Shown here piece after piece: positions 34,589 to 43,641 of a stretch of 64,000 nt of DNA. The stretch is taken from contig NZ_JASZYE010000003.1 in NCBI RefSeq assembly GCF_030317145.1, forward strand, positions 868,001 to 932,000. The letters are read 5' to 3'. The stretch comes from Variovorax flavidus. Lineage in GTDB: Bacteria; Pseudomonadota; Gammaproteobacteria; Burkholderiales; Burkholderiaceae_C. The translations under genes and the position numbers were made by a program. How positions within the stretch are numbered: the stretch's first letter is position 1; each line of letters starts with the position of its first letter. The notes beneath the pieces were generated by a model. The model ran no database searches. It was given only the letters and a program-made list of their open reading frames with translations, and was not told where the DNA came from.

Positions 34589-35473
34589 TCAGGTCGCCGG
34601 CTTGTCGCTGGGGGTCTTGATGTTCTCGCGCAGCTGCGGGCTCATCGGCAGGTTCAGCGGCACGCCCTTGGGCGGGATCGGCTGCATGAACCACTTGTTG
34701 TACATCTTCTCGAATTCGCCGCTCTTCATCAGGCCGATGATGGTGTCGTCCACCACCTTCTTGAAGGCCGGATCGTCCTTCGCCAGCATGCAGCCGTAAG
34801 GCTCGACCTGCAGCGCATCGCCCACCACTTCGAAGTCGGCCGGATTCTTGGCGTTGGCGATCAGGCCGAAGAGCAGGATGTCATCCATCGCGAAGGCCAC
34901 GGCGCGGTCGCCTTCCACCAGCAGGAAGGCATCGGCATGGTCCTTGCCGAGCACGATGTCCATGTCGAGGTTCTTCTCGGTGTTGTACTTGCGCATGACC
35001 ATGGCGTTGGTGGTGCCGGTGGTGCTGGCCACGGTCTTCTTCGCGAGGTCGCCGTAGTTCTTGATGCCCGATGACTTCTTCGCGAGCAGCCGCGTGCCCG
35101 TGTAGAAGTGGTTGATGGCAAAGGCCACGTCCTTGCCGCGCGCAGAGTTGTTGGTGGTGGAACCGCACTCCAGGTCGATGGTGCCGTTGGTGATCAACGG
35201 GATGCGGTTCTGCGAGGTCACCGCCATCAGCGCCACTTCCAGATTGGGCTTGTTGAGCTTCTTCTTGACCGCGTCCACCACCGCATTCGACAGCTCGACC
35301 GAGAAACCGATCGGCTTGTTCGGACCGTCGAGGTAGCTGAAAGGCACCGACGATTCCCGGTAAGCCAGGGTGATCTTGCCGGATTCGGCGATCTTGGCCA
35401 GGGTGTCGGCGGCTTGGGCGCCCGTGACGACAGCGGAAAGCAGGACGGCGGCCATCAATGCGGATAGTTTCAT
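34589..35473 (-). CDS. Glutamate/aspartate-type ABC transporter binding protein (orphan)
   Basis: Periplasmic protein of 294 residues, signal peptide MKLSALMAAVLLSAVVTGAQ. SGKITLAYRESSVPFSYLDG and LECGSTTNNSARGKDVAFAI are typical of the GltI group. It binds acidic amino acids for import, but no permease or ATPase lies next to it, so it must use a system encoded elsewhere. The start at 35473 has AAAGGG upstream. Divergent from a DadA-like gene across tandem LysR-type boxes. Confidence 0.9.
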   Translation of the reverse strand: MKLSALMAAVLLSAVVTGAQAADTLAKIAESGKITLAYRESSVPFSYLDGPNKPIGFSVELSNAVVDAVKKKLNKPNLEVALMAVTSQNRIPLITNGTIDLECGSTTNNSARGKDVAFAINHFYTGTRLLAKKSSGIKNYGDLAKKTVASTTGTTNAMVMRKYNTEKNLDMDIVLGKDHADAFLLVEGDRAVAFAMDDILLFGLIANAKNPADFEVVGDALQVEPYGCMLAKDDPAFKKVVDDTIIGLMKSGEFEKMYNKWFMQPIPPKGVPLNLPMSPQLRENIKTPSDKPAT

Positions 35474-35540
35474 GCGAGCCCTTTCGAATTTGAAGTGAAA
35501 CGAAGTGTAGGAAGCATTCGCCCGTCCGTCACAATTCCTT

Positions 35541-35569
35541 TTGCACCCAAGCCCATGACCAAATGTTAT
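35541..35569 (+). promoter_or_regulatory. Predicted promoter of the DadA-like gene
   Basis: TTGCAC (35541-35546), 17-bp spacer and TGTTAT (35564-35569). The -10 lies inside the first LysR-type box. Moderate matches only. Confidence 0.35.
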
Positions 35570-35600
35570 GGCTGCGCCGTCCCATGAGCTTTGGCTATGG
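35553..35600. promoter_or_regulatory. Tandem LysR-type T-N11-A boxes
   Basis: Two copies of CCAT-N11-ATGG (35553-35571 and 35582-35600), centres 29 bp apart, in the region between the binding-protein and DadA-like genes. This is the classic LysR-family motif in duplicate. The LysR gene at 36944-37846 is the obvious candidate. Confidence 0.55.
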
Positions 35601-35681
35601 GCCGCGATGTTTTTGGCATTTCCAGACGGAGCGCGCGCCACCTAGAGTCGGCGCATTCGAACTTCAAGAGGAGGAAGCGTC

Positions 35682-36917
35682 ATGCGCGTGTGCGTGCTGG
35701 GTGCCGGCATCGTGGGCTTGGCGACCGCGTGGCAGTTGAACCGCGACGGCCACGAGGTGATCGTGATCGACCGCGCCGCCCCCGGCGCAGGCGCAAGCGG
35801 CGGCAACGGCGCGCAGTTGAGCTATTCCTACGTGCAGCCGCTGGCCGACCCGTCGATCTGGAAGCAGTTGCCAAAGCTGCTGCTTTCGCCCTCCTCCCCG
35901 CTCAAGCTGCGACCGCAGCTCGATCCGTTGCAGTGGCGCTGGGGCATGGCTTTCCTGGCGGCCTGCAACGCGGAAACCTCGCGCGACACGACGGCTCGCC
36001 TGCTCGCCATGGCGGCGCAGAGCCGCGCTGCGTTCGAGGAGATGCGCGCGGACATCGCGCCCGATTGCGATTTCTCGGCGACGGGCAAGCTGGTGCTGTA
36101 TGCCAGCGCGTCGTCGCTCGAGGGCGCGCGCCGACAGCTCGAATTGCAGCGGGCACTGGGCAGCGAGCAGCGCCTGGTGACGCCCGAGGAATGCGTCGCC
36201 ATCGAACCGGCGCTGGCCTCCTACCAGGGGCAGATGGCCGGTGCGATCCACACGCCGAGCGAATGCGCGGCTGACTGTCTCAAGGTATGCACGGAGCTCG
36301 TCAATACCTTGCGGGTGCGAGGTGTCGGATTCATGCTCGACACGGAGATCAAGGGTTTCGACGTGCGCCGCGGGCGAGTGGCGGCGGTGCAGACTGCGGC
36401 GGGCGATGTGGAAGCGGATGCCTTCGTGATGGCGCTGGGCTCGGCGTCGCACAGGCTCGGGCGCCAGTTGGGAGCCTATTTGCCGGTCTATCCGCTCAAG
36501 GGCTACAGCATCACGGTGGACGTCGATCCGGCGCCGGGCGCGGCACCGCACGTCAGCGTGACGGACAGCGCCCGCAAGGTCGTGTTCGCGCGCATCGGAT
36601 CACGGCTGCGGGTGGCGGGCATGGCCGAACTGGTCGGGCATGACGCCAGCATTCCGGCCACGCGCATCGAGACGCTCGCGGAGGCTACCCGCGCCGTGTT
36701 TCCTGACGCCAGCCGGCTTGATGAATTGCATCCTTGGACTGGAATGCGGCCGGCCACGCCGACGGGCGTTCCGATCGTCGGTCGGGTTGGTCCGGCGCCC
36801 GTCAACATGCTCTTCAACACGGGTCATGGGGCGCTCGGCTTCACGCTGGCTTTCGGGTCGGCGCGGAGGGTGGCGCACGAACTTGGCGAGGTCGCGACTG
36901 CGGCCGGCGCCCGGTAG
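35682..36917 (+). CDS. DadA-like FAD-dependent D-amino acid dehydrogenase, paralogue 2
   Basis: Flavoprotein of 411 residues. The Rossmann motif VCVLGAGIVGLATAWQLNRDG opens the protein; GASGGNGAQLSYSYVQPLAD replaces the ANAGQVSPGY stretch of true DadA, and GMRPATPTGVPIVG and FNTGHGALGFTLAFGSA close it. It likely oxidises a D-amino acid or related amine, with a specificity different from the gene at 7377. AGGAGG precedes the ATG. Divergent from an acidic-amino-acid binding protein and close to a racemase and a LysR regulator. Confidence 0.85.
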   Translation: MRVCVLGAGIVGLATAWQLNRDGHEVIVIDRAAPGAGASGGNGAQLSYSYVQPLADPSIWKQLPKLLLSPSSPLKLRPQLDPLQWRWGMAFLAACNAETSRDTTARLLAMAAQSRAAFEEMRADIAPDCDFSATGKLVLYASASSLEGARRQLELQRALGSEQRLVTPEECVAIEPALASYQGQMAGAIHTPSECAADCLKVCTELVNTLRVRGVGFMLDTEIKGFDVRRGRVAAVQTAAGDVEADAFVMALGSASHRLGRQLGAYLPVYPLKGYSITVDVDPAPGAAPHVSVTDSARKVVFARIGSRLRVAGMAELVGHDASIPATRIETLAEATRAVFPDASRLDELHPWTGMRPATPTGVPIVGRVGPAPVNMLFNTGHGALGFTLAFGSARRVAHELGEVATAAGAR

Positions 36918-36943
36918 GCGGCGCGCCTCCCGCCCCAACCCCA

Positions 36944-37846
36944 TCAACTCATCTCTTCAATCGCCTCGCGCATGAACCGGGTGATGCTCCGCACAGCCAC
37001 CGAATCCGGCCTCCCCGCAAATCGCAGCGCACGAATCGGCACCGGTATGTGCGGCTCCAGCGTCAGCACATCCACTTTGGATCGATCTGCAGAATTCGCG
37101 GTGCATCCATCGACCAGCGCGACCCCCAACCCGTGGTGCGCCATCGCCAGCGCCGCGTGGTACGTCTGCACCGTCACGACCGCCTGCTGAAACCCAACGC
37201 CCGCCTGCCGACAAGCCTGGCTCAGGCTGGTCCCGACCGGATCGCGGCTGTCCAGCCCCACCACCGGCAGGTTCACCAGATCGTGAAGCGCCACCGATCC
37301 ATTGCGCAGCAGCGCGCGCGACAGCATGCCCTTGGGCGCGATGCACACCATGCGGCTGTCGGCAACCGACTCCTGGGTGAGCGACGGATGCACTGCCGGA
37401 CTGAATGCGAAGCCGACATCCGCCTCCTGCAACAACAGCGCCGACATGATCTGCGGCGAATGCAGCGACTCGACGATCACCGCGATGCCCGGATGCTTCT
37501 CCCGGAAACGCTTGAGCGCGCGCGGCAGCACCTCGTAGCTCAGTGCCAGCACCGTGAGGATGCGCAGCTCTCCCGCATCGCTGCCAGTTCGCAGATTGGC
37601 CGCGAGCCGCTGTACCTCGTCGAGTTGCGCGAACAACCGCTCGATGTGCGGATACAGCGCCAGCGCCTCGGTGGTCGGCGTCAGTCGACCTTTGGCTCGC
37701 TGGAACAGCGAGAACCCGAGCTGGATCTCGGCATGCTGCAAGGTCCGGCTGACCGCAGGCTGCGTGATGTTGATGAGCCGTGCCGCCGCACTCACGCTCC
37801 CCGTGAGCATGATGGCGTTGAAAACCTCGATGTGGCGGAGACGCAT
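36944..37846 (-). CDS. LysR-family transcriptional regulator
   Basis: Protein of 300 residues: N-terminal HTH (MRLRHIEVFNAIMLTGSVSA, ARLINITQPAVSRTLQHAE) and a PBP-like effector domain (about 90-295). Convergent with the DadA-like gene and 29 bp downstream of the second M20 peptidase, with which it may be co-transcribed. Probable target: the tandem T-N11-A boxes at 35553-35600. Its inducer could be a D-amino acid or acidic amino acid. Confidence 0.9.
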   Translation of the reverse strand: MRLRHIEVFNAIMLTGSVSAAARLINITQPAVSRTLQHAEIQLGFSLFQRAKGRLTPTTEALALYPHIERLFAQLDEVQRLAANLRTGSDAGELRILTVLALSYEVLPRALKRFREKHPGIAVIVESLHSPQIMSALLLQEADVGFAFSPAVHPSLTQESVADSRMVCIAPKGMLSRALLRNGSVALHDLVNLPVVGLDSRDPVGTSLSQACRQAGVGFQQAVVTVQTYHAALAMAHHGLGVALVDGCTANSADRSKVDVLTLEPHIPVPIRALRFAGRPDSVAVRSITRFMREAIEEMS

Positions 37847-37875
37847 GGCAGCAGACAGAACCGGACCGCCGGACC

Positions 37876-39177
37876 TCAGGGAGCCGGCCGTGCCGACACC
37901 TTGCCGCGCGAGATGTCCATGATCAGCTGCGCCGCAAGATAGAGCCGCGGCTCGATGGAATCGACCAGCACGTACTCGGCATCGGCCGAATGTGCGCCAA
38001 AGCCCTGCAGCCCGAAGCGCTCGACCACGGCCGCCTTGGTCTTCAGCGCCGCGAACGCTGCATCGGTGCCGCCGCCGGCGACCTTGTCGTCCGCGCCCAG
38101 TTCCTTGCCGAGTTCCTTGTAGATCTGCTGCGCATGCAACGCCAGGGCGCGCGAGGCATCCGTGGCTTCCAGCGGCGGACGGCGGCGCTCGAATTTCATC
38201 TCGACCATGGCCTGCGGAATGAGCTGTTTCTTCACGCGTTCCTGAACCTGCTGCTCGATGCGGTCGTAGTCGCTGACCCTCAGCACCCGAACATCCGCAC
38301 CGGCCGTGGCGGTCGCCGGAATCACATTGCGATTGGAGCCCGAGCGCGAAACGGTCCAGTTCATCTTGAGGCCTGTCGCCGGATCGGACAGGTCCCTCAT
38401 CTGCAGGATCTGGTGGGACAGCTCGTACAGCGCGTTCACGCCCAGCTCGGGCGCGGAGCCTGCGTGCGAGGCCTTGCCCGTGACGTTGAGCGTCACCGAC
38501 GCGATGCCCGCGGTGGCGAGCGAGAGCTTGTCTTCCTTGACCGAGGAGCCCTCGAACGACATCACGACATCGTGCTCCCCGCCCAGGCGCGTGATGAGCG
38601 TGCGGGCGCCGGGCGAGCTGATTTCCTCGTCACCGTTGATCAGCACCGTGAGCGTGCCGTATTCCTTGAAGTCCATCGCCTTCAGCAACGCGATCGTGTG
38701 CGCGATGACCGCGATCCCCTGCTTGTCGTCCGCGATCCCGAGCCCATAGGCCTTGTCGCCCTCGACCCGGAACGGCTGCTTGTTCAGCATCCCGATCTGA
38801 TAGACGGTGTCCATGTGCGCGATCAGCATGATCTTCTTCGTGCCCGTGCCCTTGAACGTCGCACGCATCACCTTGCCGATCTTCTCGGGCGTGTCTTCCA
38901 TCCGATACGCATCGGCCGAAGGATCGATGAGCTCGACCTGCCCGCCGAGCGCCTTGAACTTGTCCGCGATCAGGTTGGCAATCTTGTCGAGTCCTTCCAG
39001 ATCGCGGCTGCCCGACTCGATCGAGACCAGTTGATTGAGCGTCTCCAGCAACGCCGGCTTCTCCTTCGCAGCCAGCGAAGCGATGCGCTGATCAGGCGCA
39101 GCAAAAGCGCACGCACAGGCCGCCGCGAGCGCAGCGAACAAAAAGGCCTTCCGCCCCGTAGCAATAGCAGTGTTCAT
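37876..39177 (-). CDS. Secreted M20 metallopeptidase (glutamate carboxypeptidase-like), paralogue 2
   Basis: Protein of 433 residues with signal peptide (RKAFLFAALAAACACAFAA). M20 motifs LIAHMDTVY, GIADDKQGIAV, NGDEEISS and AGGGTDAAFA are intact, matching paralogue 1 at 29584 in order and spacing, with an insert of about 20 residues after the N-terminal helix region (PSADAYRMEDTPEKIG). The ATG at 39177 has GAGGAG upstream. It likely releases glutamate or other C-terminal residues from periplasmic peptides or folates. Confidence 0.88.
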   Translation of the reverse strand: MNTAIATGRKAFLFAALAAACACAFAAPDQRIASLAAKEKPALLETLNQLVSIESGSRDLEGLDKIANLIADKFKALGGQVELIDPSADAYRMEDTPEKIGKVMRATFKGTGTKKIMLIAHMDTVYQIGMLNKQPFRVEGDKAYGLGIADDKQGIAVIAHTIALLKAMDFKEYGTLTVLINGDEEISSPGARTLITRLGGEHDVVMSFEGSSVKEDKLSLATAGIASVTLNVTGKASHAGSAPELGVNALYELSHQILQMRDLSDPATGLKMNWTVSRSGSNRNVIPATATAGADVRVLRVSDYDRIEQQVQERVKKQLIPQAMVEMKFERRRPPLEATDASRALALHAQQIYKELGKELGADDKVAGGGTDAAFAALKTKAAVVERFGLQGFGAHSADAEYVLVDSIEPRLYLAAQLIMDISRGKVSARPAP

Positions 39178-39209
39178 TGGTTCCAAAATCTCCTCAACGC
39201 CAAAAAAAA

Positions 39210-39312
39210 TCCAGAAATGCCGCGGACCCGGCTCCGCCGGTCCGCAGGCATTGCCCCCGGCCAGGGGGAAGGCGAAGCGACACAAAGTGCGCGCAGCCTG
39301 GGGGCGAGCCAA
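39210..39312 (+). repeat. Dispersed intergenic repeat, copy 6
   Basis: Forward copy: CCAGAAATGCCGCGGACCCG hairpin, CCCCCGGCCAGGGGG stem, then GACACAAAGTGCGCGCAGCC and a G-run tail that stops one base before the polA stop codon. It fills the gap between polA and the M20 gene. Confidence 0.8.
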
Positions 39313-39313
39313 T

Positions 39314-42106
39314 CTAGTGGGCTTTGTCCCAGTTCGGGCCAAACCCGATCTCGGCCAGCAGCGGCACCTTGAGATCCGCCACGCCGGCCATGAGGCGCGG
39401 AATCTCGGTGCGCACCCACTCGACCTCGCCCTCGGGCACTTCGAACACCAGTTCGTCGTGCACCTGCATGATCATCTTCGTACCGCGCTTTTCGGCGTCG
39501 AGTACGTCCTGCACCTTGACCATGCTGAGCTTGATGAGATCCGCCGCGGTGCCCTGCATCGGCGCGTTGATCGCGGCGCGTTCGGCTCCGCCGCGGCGCG
39601 GCCCGTTCGGCGAATTGATCTCGGGCAGATAGAGGCGGCGGCCGAAGACGGTCTCCACGTAGCCCCTCTGCTTCGCGAGCGCCTTCGTCTCGTCCATGTA
39701 CTGCTTCACGCCGGGATAGCGCGCAAAGTACCGCTCGATGTAGGAAGCGGCCGCCTTGGTCTCGATGCCCAGGTTGCGCGCGAGGCCGAAGCTGCTCATG
39801 CCATAGATCAAGCCGAAATTGATGACCTTTGCATAGCGGCGCTGCTCGCTCGACACCTGGTCCACCGCGACGCCGAAGACCTCTCCCGCCGTCGCGCGGT
39901 GCACGTCGATGCCCTCGGTGAAGGCACGCAAGAGCGACTCGTCGCCGCTGATGTGGGCCATGATGCGCAGTTCGATCTGCGAGTAGTCCGAACTCGCGAT
40001 CACGCTGCCGGCCGGCGCCACGAAGGCTTCGCGCACGCGGCGTCCCTCGGGGGTGCGGATCGGGATGTTCTGCAGGTTCGGGTCGTTGCTCGACAGCCGA
40101 CCCGTCACGGCCACGGCCTGCGCGTAGTGCGTGTGCACGCGGCCGCTGCGTGGATTGGCCAGCAGGCCGAGCTTGTCGGTGTAGGTGCCCTTGAGCTTCG
40201 ACAGGCCCCGGTGCTCGAGGATCTTGGCTGGCAGCGGGAAATCCTCGGCGAGCTTTTCCAGCACCTCCTCGTCCGTGCTCGGCGCGCCGCTCGGCGTCTT
40301 CTTGACGACCGGCAGGCCCAGCTTGGTGAAGAACACCTCGCCGATCTGCTTGGGCGATCCGAGATTGAAGGGCTGGCCAGCGAGTTCGTAGGCCTCCTGC
40401 TCCAGGGCCATGATGCGCTTGCCGAGTTCGTTGCTCTGCGCGGACAGGGTGGGCGCATCGATCAGCACGCCGTTGCGCTCGATACGGTAGAGCGTTTCGC
40501 TCGACGCCATCTCCAGTTCGTAGACGAAGCGCAGCTTTTCGTTCGCTTCGAGTTGCGGCCACAGCGCAAGATGCACGTCGAGCGTCTGGTCGGAGTCTTC
40601 GCACGAGTATTCGGCGGCTTTCTCGATCGACACCTGGCTGAACGGGATCTGGTGCGCGCCCTTGCCGCACAGGTCTTCGTAATCGATGCCGGTGCGCCCC
40701 AGGTGCCGCTCCGCCAAGCTGGCAAGCCCATGGGGCTTGTGCACTTCGAGCACGTAGCTCTGCAGCATGGTGTCATGGGCGTAGCCCTTCACCTCGATGC
40801 CGTGGTTCGCGAACACGTGGCGGTCGTACTTGACGTGCTGGCCCAGTTTCTTCTTCGCGCCATCCTCGAGCCAGGGCTTGAGCTTCGCGAGCACCTCGTG
40901 GCGCGGCAATTGCACGGGCGCGTCCGGATAGTTGTGGCCGACGGGGATGTAGGCCGCTTCACCGGGCTTCACGCTGAAGCTCAGGCCGACGATCTCGGCG
41001 CGCATCTCGTCGAGCGAGTTCGTTTCCGTGTCGATCGCCACCAGTTCGGCGGCTTCGAGCTTCGCAAGCCAGGCATCGAAGACGTCCCAGGCCATCACGG
41101 TGTCGTAGACCAGATTGGTCGCCTTGGAGGCGGCCTCGAAGCTCGGATCGTCGAAGAGGCCGGTGCCCCCCTGCGGACCCTTGCGCTTCTTGTTTTCCTC
41201 GATCAACTCGGGCTGCACCTCGTGCGCCTCCAGCGTCTTCACGAGGCTCTTGAAACCGTACTGTTCGTAAAAAGTCTTCAGGCCGTCCGTCTGCTGCGGG
41301 CCGATGGCGATCGCGTCGAGCGCGGGAAGGCCGCTGACATGGCCATCCAGATCGCAATCGGTGCGGATCGTCACGAGCCGCCGCCCCTGCGGGAGCCAGT
41401 CGAGCGCCTTGCGCAGGTTCTCGCCTGCCTGGCCCTTGACCTCGGCGGCATGCGCGATCACGCCGTCGAGCGAGCCGTACTGGAGCAGCCACTTGGCGGC
41501 CGTCTTGGGGCCGACTTTTTCCACGCCGGGAACGTTGTCGACGGTGTCGCCCACCAGCGTCTGGTAGTCGATCATCAGATTGGGCGGCACGCCGAATTCG
41601 GCCGTCACGCCCGCCACGTCGCGCTTCTTGCCGTTCATCGTGTCGATGATGGTGATGTGCTCGTCCACCAGCTGGCTCAGGTCCTTGTCGCCGCTGGACA
41701 CGATCACCTCGATGCCCTGGCTGGCGGCCGTGCGGGCGAGCGTGCCGATCACGTCGTCGGCCTCGACCTCGGGCACGCAGAGCACCGGCCAGCCGAGCAT
41801 CCTGACCACCTGATGAATCGGCTCGACCTGGCTGCGCAAATCGTCGGGCATCGGCGAGCGGTTCGCCTTGTAGTCGGGATACCAATCGTCGCGGAAGGTC
41901 TTGCCCGGCGCGTCGAAGATGCAGGCCGCATAGTCGGCCCGTACCTCTCGGCGGAGGGCCTGCATCATGTTGATCATTCCCCGGATGGCGCCGGTCGCGG
42001 GGCTGCTGTTGTCCCCCGGTACGGCGCGAAGGTCGGGCATCGCATGGAAGGCACGGTAGAGGTAGCTCGATCCGTCGACGAGCAGCAGCGTTTTCTTGTC
42101 GGTCAT
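39314..42106 (-). CDS. polA: DNA polymerase I
   Basis: Full-length Pol I of 930 residues. 5' nuclease domain (1-290; LLVDGSSYLYRAFHA, EADDVIGTLA, SSGDKDLSQLV), 3'-5' exonuclease domain with its acidic residues present (AIDTETNSLDE, AHDTMLQSYVLE, YSCEDSDQTL), and polymerase domain (about 560-930; TGRLSSNDPNLQNIPIRTPE, SSDYSQIELR, MQVHDELVFEVP). Many bacteria have lost the proofreading residues; this one keeps them. It fills gaps in repair and processes Okazaki fragments. The mRNA ends against repeat copy 6. Confidence 0.98.
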   Translation of the reverse strand: MTDKKTLLLVDGSSYLYRAFHAMPDLRAVPGDNSSPATGAIRGMINMMQALRREVRADYAACIFDAPGKTFRDDWYPDYKANRSPMPDDLRSQVEPIHQVVRMLGWPVLCVPEVEADDVIGTLARTAASQGIEVIVSSGDKDLSQLVDEHITIIDTMNGKKRDVAGVTAEFGVPPNLMIDYQTLVGDTVDNVPGVEKVGPKTAAKWLLQYGSLDGVIAHAAEVKGQAGENLRKALDWLPQGRRLVTIRTDCDLDGHVSGLPALDAIAIGPQQTDGLKTFYEQYGFKSLVKTLEAHEVQPELIEENKKRKGPQGGTGLFDDPSFEAASKATNLVYDTVMAWDVFDAWLAKLEAAELVAIDTETNSLDEMRAEIVGLSFSVKPGEAAYIPVGHNYPDAPVQLPRHEVLAKLKPWLEDGAKKKLGQHVKYDRHVFANHGIEVKGYAHDTMLQSYVLEVHKPHGLASLAERHLGRTGIDYEDLCGKGAHQIPFSQVSIEKAAEYSCEDSDQTLDVHLALWPQLEANEKLRFVYELEMASSETLYRIERNGVLIDAPTLSAQSNELGKRIMALEQEAYELAGQPFNLGSPKQIGEVFFTKLGLPVVKKTPSGAPSTDEEVLEKLAEDFPLPAKILEHRGLSKLKGTYTDKLGLLANPRSGRVHTHYAQAVAVTGRLSSNDPNLQNIPIRTPEGRRVREAFVAPAGSVIASSDYSQIELRIMAHISGDESLLRAFTEGIDVHRATAGEVFGVAVDQVSSEQRRYAKVINFGLIYGMSSFGLARNLGIETKAAASYIERYFARYPGVKQYMDETKALAKQRGYVETVFGRRLYLPEINSPNGPRRGGAERAAINAPMQGTAADLIKLSMVKVQDVLDAEKRGTKMIMQVHDELVFEVPEGEVEWVRTEIPRLMAGVADLKVPLLAEIGFGPNWDKAH

Positions 42107-42191
42107 CGGGGCATTTTGCCGTGCCGCGCCGGCCGCCCCGGACGCCGCGGAAGATCCTCACTTAGTTGTACCCCTGACGGGAACGCGGACC

Positions 42192-42197
42192 TACAAT
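42192..42197 (+). promoter_or_regulatory. -10 box immediately before the DUF2782 start
   Basis: TACAAT lies only six bases before the ATG at 42204, so transcription would begin at or next to the start codon. TTGTAC at 42166 is 20 bp upstream and a poor -35. No ribosome-binding site is seen. Confidence 0.45.
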
Positions 42198-42203
42198 CTC
42201 TTC

Positions 42204-42581
42204 ATGTCCTCCTCCACGCTCCTCGTTCGCCGCACCCGGCTTGTTTCGCTGGTGCTGGCTTGCGCCGCGCCGACCGCCGCTGTGTTCGCACAGAATCCGC
42301 AGCCACCTGCCGCCACGCCCGGCCAGGCGCAACCGGATCCGGACAAGGCTGCGGGGCGCCACAACCAGAAGATCGAGCGTATTCACGTCGAGGACCGCAA
42401 CGCGACGGTCGACGAACTCCGTGTCGGCGGCCAGACCGAAAACATCACCGTGAAGCCCGCCAACGGACCGTCCTACCAGGTGATGCCCAACGAAACGGAA
42501 CGCGTGCGCAACCAGGGGCAATCCGACCAGAGTTCCGGCGAGAGCGGTTCCCGGGTTTGGTGGAACGTCTTCAAGTTCTGA
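42204..42581 (+). CDS. DUF2782 family secreted protein
   Basis: Protein of 125 residues with signal peptide (RLVSLVLACAAPTAAVFAQN). The conserved core IERIHVEDRNATVDELRVGG followed by QTENITVKP and the C-terminal Trp-rich WWNVFKF are typical of DUF2782, a small betaproteobacterial family usually found between polA and thrB, as here. Function unknown. The message may be leaderless because the -10 box is six bases from the ATG. thrB follows after 7 bp. Confidence 0.82.
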   Translation: MSSSTLLVRRTRLVSLVLACAAPTAAVFAQNPQPPAATPGQAQPDPDKAAGRHNQKIERIHVEDRNATVDELRVGGQTENITVKPANGPSYQVMPNETERVRNQGQSDQSSGESGSRVWWNVFKF

Positions 42582-42588
42582 GCGCGCA

Positions 42589-43632
42589 GTGGCGGTTTTC
42601 ACGGAAGTCGGATTCGACGAAGCCGACGCACTGGTGCGTCGCCTCGGCCTGGGTGCCCTCACCGAACTCAAGGGGATCGAGGGTGGCATCGAGAACACCA
42701 ACTACTTCGCGACGACGGAGTCGGGCGAGTTCGTCCTGACGCTGTTCGAGCGCCTCGGCGCCGAGCAATTGCCGTACTACCTTTGTCTGATGAAGCACCT
42801 CGCGGCGCGCGGTCTCCCGGTGCCCGAGCCGGTGGCCGACCCTGCGATCGCGGCGCCCTCTGGCCATCCGCTGTCGATTCCGGCCAACGCCCCATGCGAA
42901 CTGCTGCACACGGTGGCAGGCAAGCCGGCCGCCATCGTGCAACGCCTGAAGGGCAAGAGCGAACTGTCGCCCACGGCGGCCCATTGCGCCGAACTCGGCC
43001 GCCTGCTGGCCCGCATGCACCTTGCGGCGCGGGACTATCCCCGCATCCAGCCCAATCTGCGTGGCCTGCCCTGGTGGAACGACACCGCGCCCGTGGTCCT
43101 GCCCTATCTGGAAGCCCCGCAGGCCTCGCTGCTGCGCAGCGAGCTCGCCTACCAGAACCACGTGGCAGAGTCCTCGGCCTATTCGGCGCTGCCGCGTGGT
43201 CCGGTGCACGCCGACCTGTTCCGCGACAACGCCATGTTCGACACGCATGCCAGCGCCGACGCGCCGCGTCTGACCGGCGTGTTCGACTTCTATTTCGCCG
43301 GCGCCGACACCTGGCTCTTCGACCTGGCCGTGTGCCTGAACGATTGGGCCATCGACCTCGCGAGCGGCCGCCACGACACCGCGCGCGCCGACGCCCTGCT
43401 CGCGGCGTACGGCACTGTGCGACCCCTGACCGGCCCCGAGCGCGCCCTGCTGCCCGCCATGTTGCGCGCCGCCGCGCTGCGCTTCTGGATTTCGAGGCTC
43501 TGGGACTATTACCTGCCGCGCGAGGCGAGCATGCTCAAGGCCCACGACCCGACCCACTTCGAACGCGTGCTGCGCGAACGTGCCCATGCGAGCTTCGAGT
43601 TCGACTGCGGCGCCGAACCGTTGGCCGCCTGA
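42589..43632 (+). CDS. thrB: Homoserine kinase (aminoglycoside-phosphotransferase type)
   Basis: Kinase of 347 residues with GTG start. The APH-like fold shows GIEGGIENTNYFATTESGEF near the N terminus and the catalytic HADLFRDNAMF with Asp as base, plus FDFYFAG for metal binding. It phosphorylates homoserine for threonine synthesis in the cytoplasm; this ThrB type replaces the GHMP enzyme in many beta- and alphaproteobacteria. Seven bases after DUF2782 and 9 before a membrane protein. Confidence 0.93.
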   Translation: MAVFTEVGFDEADALVRRLGLGALTELKGIEGGIENTNYFATTESGEFVLTLFERLGAEQLPYYLCLMKHLAARGLPVPEPVADPAIAAPSGHPLSIPANAPCELLHTVAGKPAAIVQRLKGKSELSPTAAHCAELGRLLARMHLAARDYPRIQPNLRGLPWWNDTAPVVLPYLEAPQASLLRSELAYQNHVAESSAYSALPRGPVHADLFRDNAMFDTHASADAPRLTGVFDFYFAGADTWLFDLAVCLNDWAIDLASGRHDTARADALLAAYGTVRPLTGPERALLPAMLRAAALRFWISRLWDYYLPREASMLKAHDPTHFERVLRERAHASFEFDCGAEPLAA

Positions 43633-43641
43633 CCCGATCCG

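Noticed and set aside
36907..36921. A 15-base match (GCGCCCGGTAGGCGG) to the left arm of palindromic element 1
   Set aside because: It covers the stop codon region of the DadA-like gene, has no partner arm and no core, so chance or codon bias explains it as well.
39170..42739. An open frame of 1,189 codons on the plus strand over polA
   Set aside because: It is antisense to an intact DNA polymerase I, Arg/His/Val-rich without domains, and has no ribosome-binding site. Long antisense frames are expected from GC-rich third positions.
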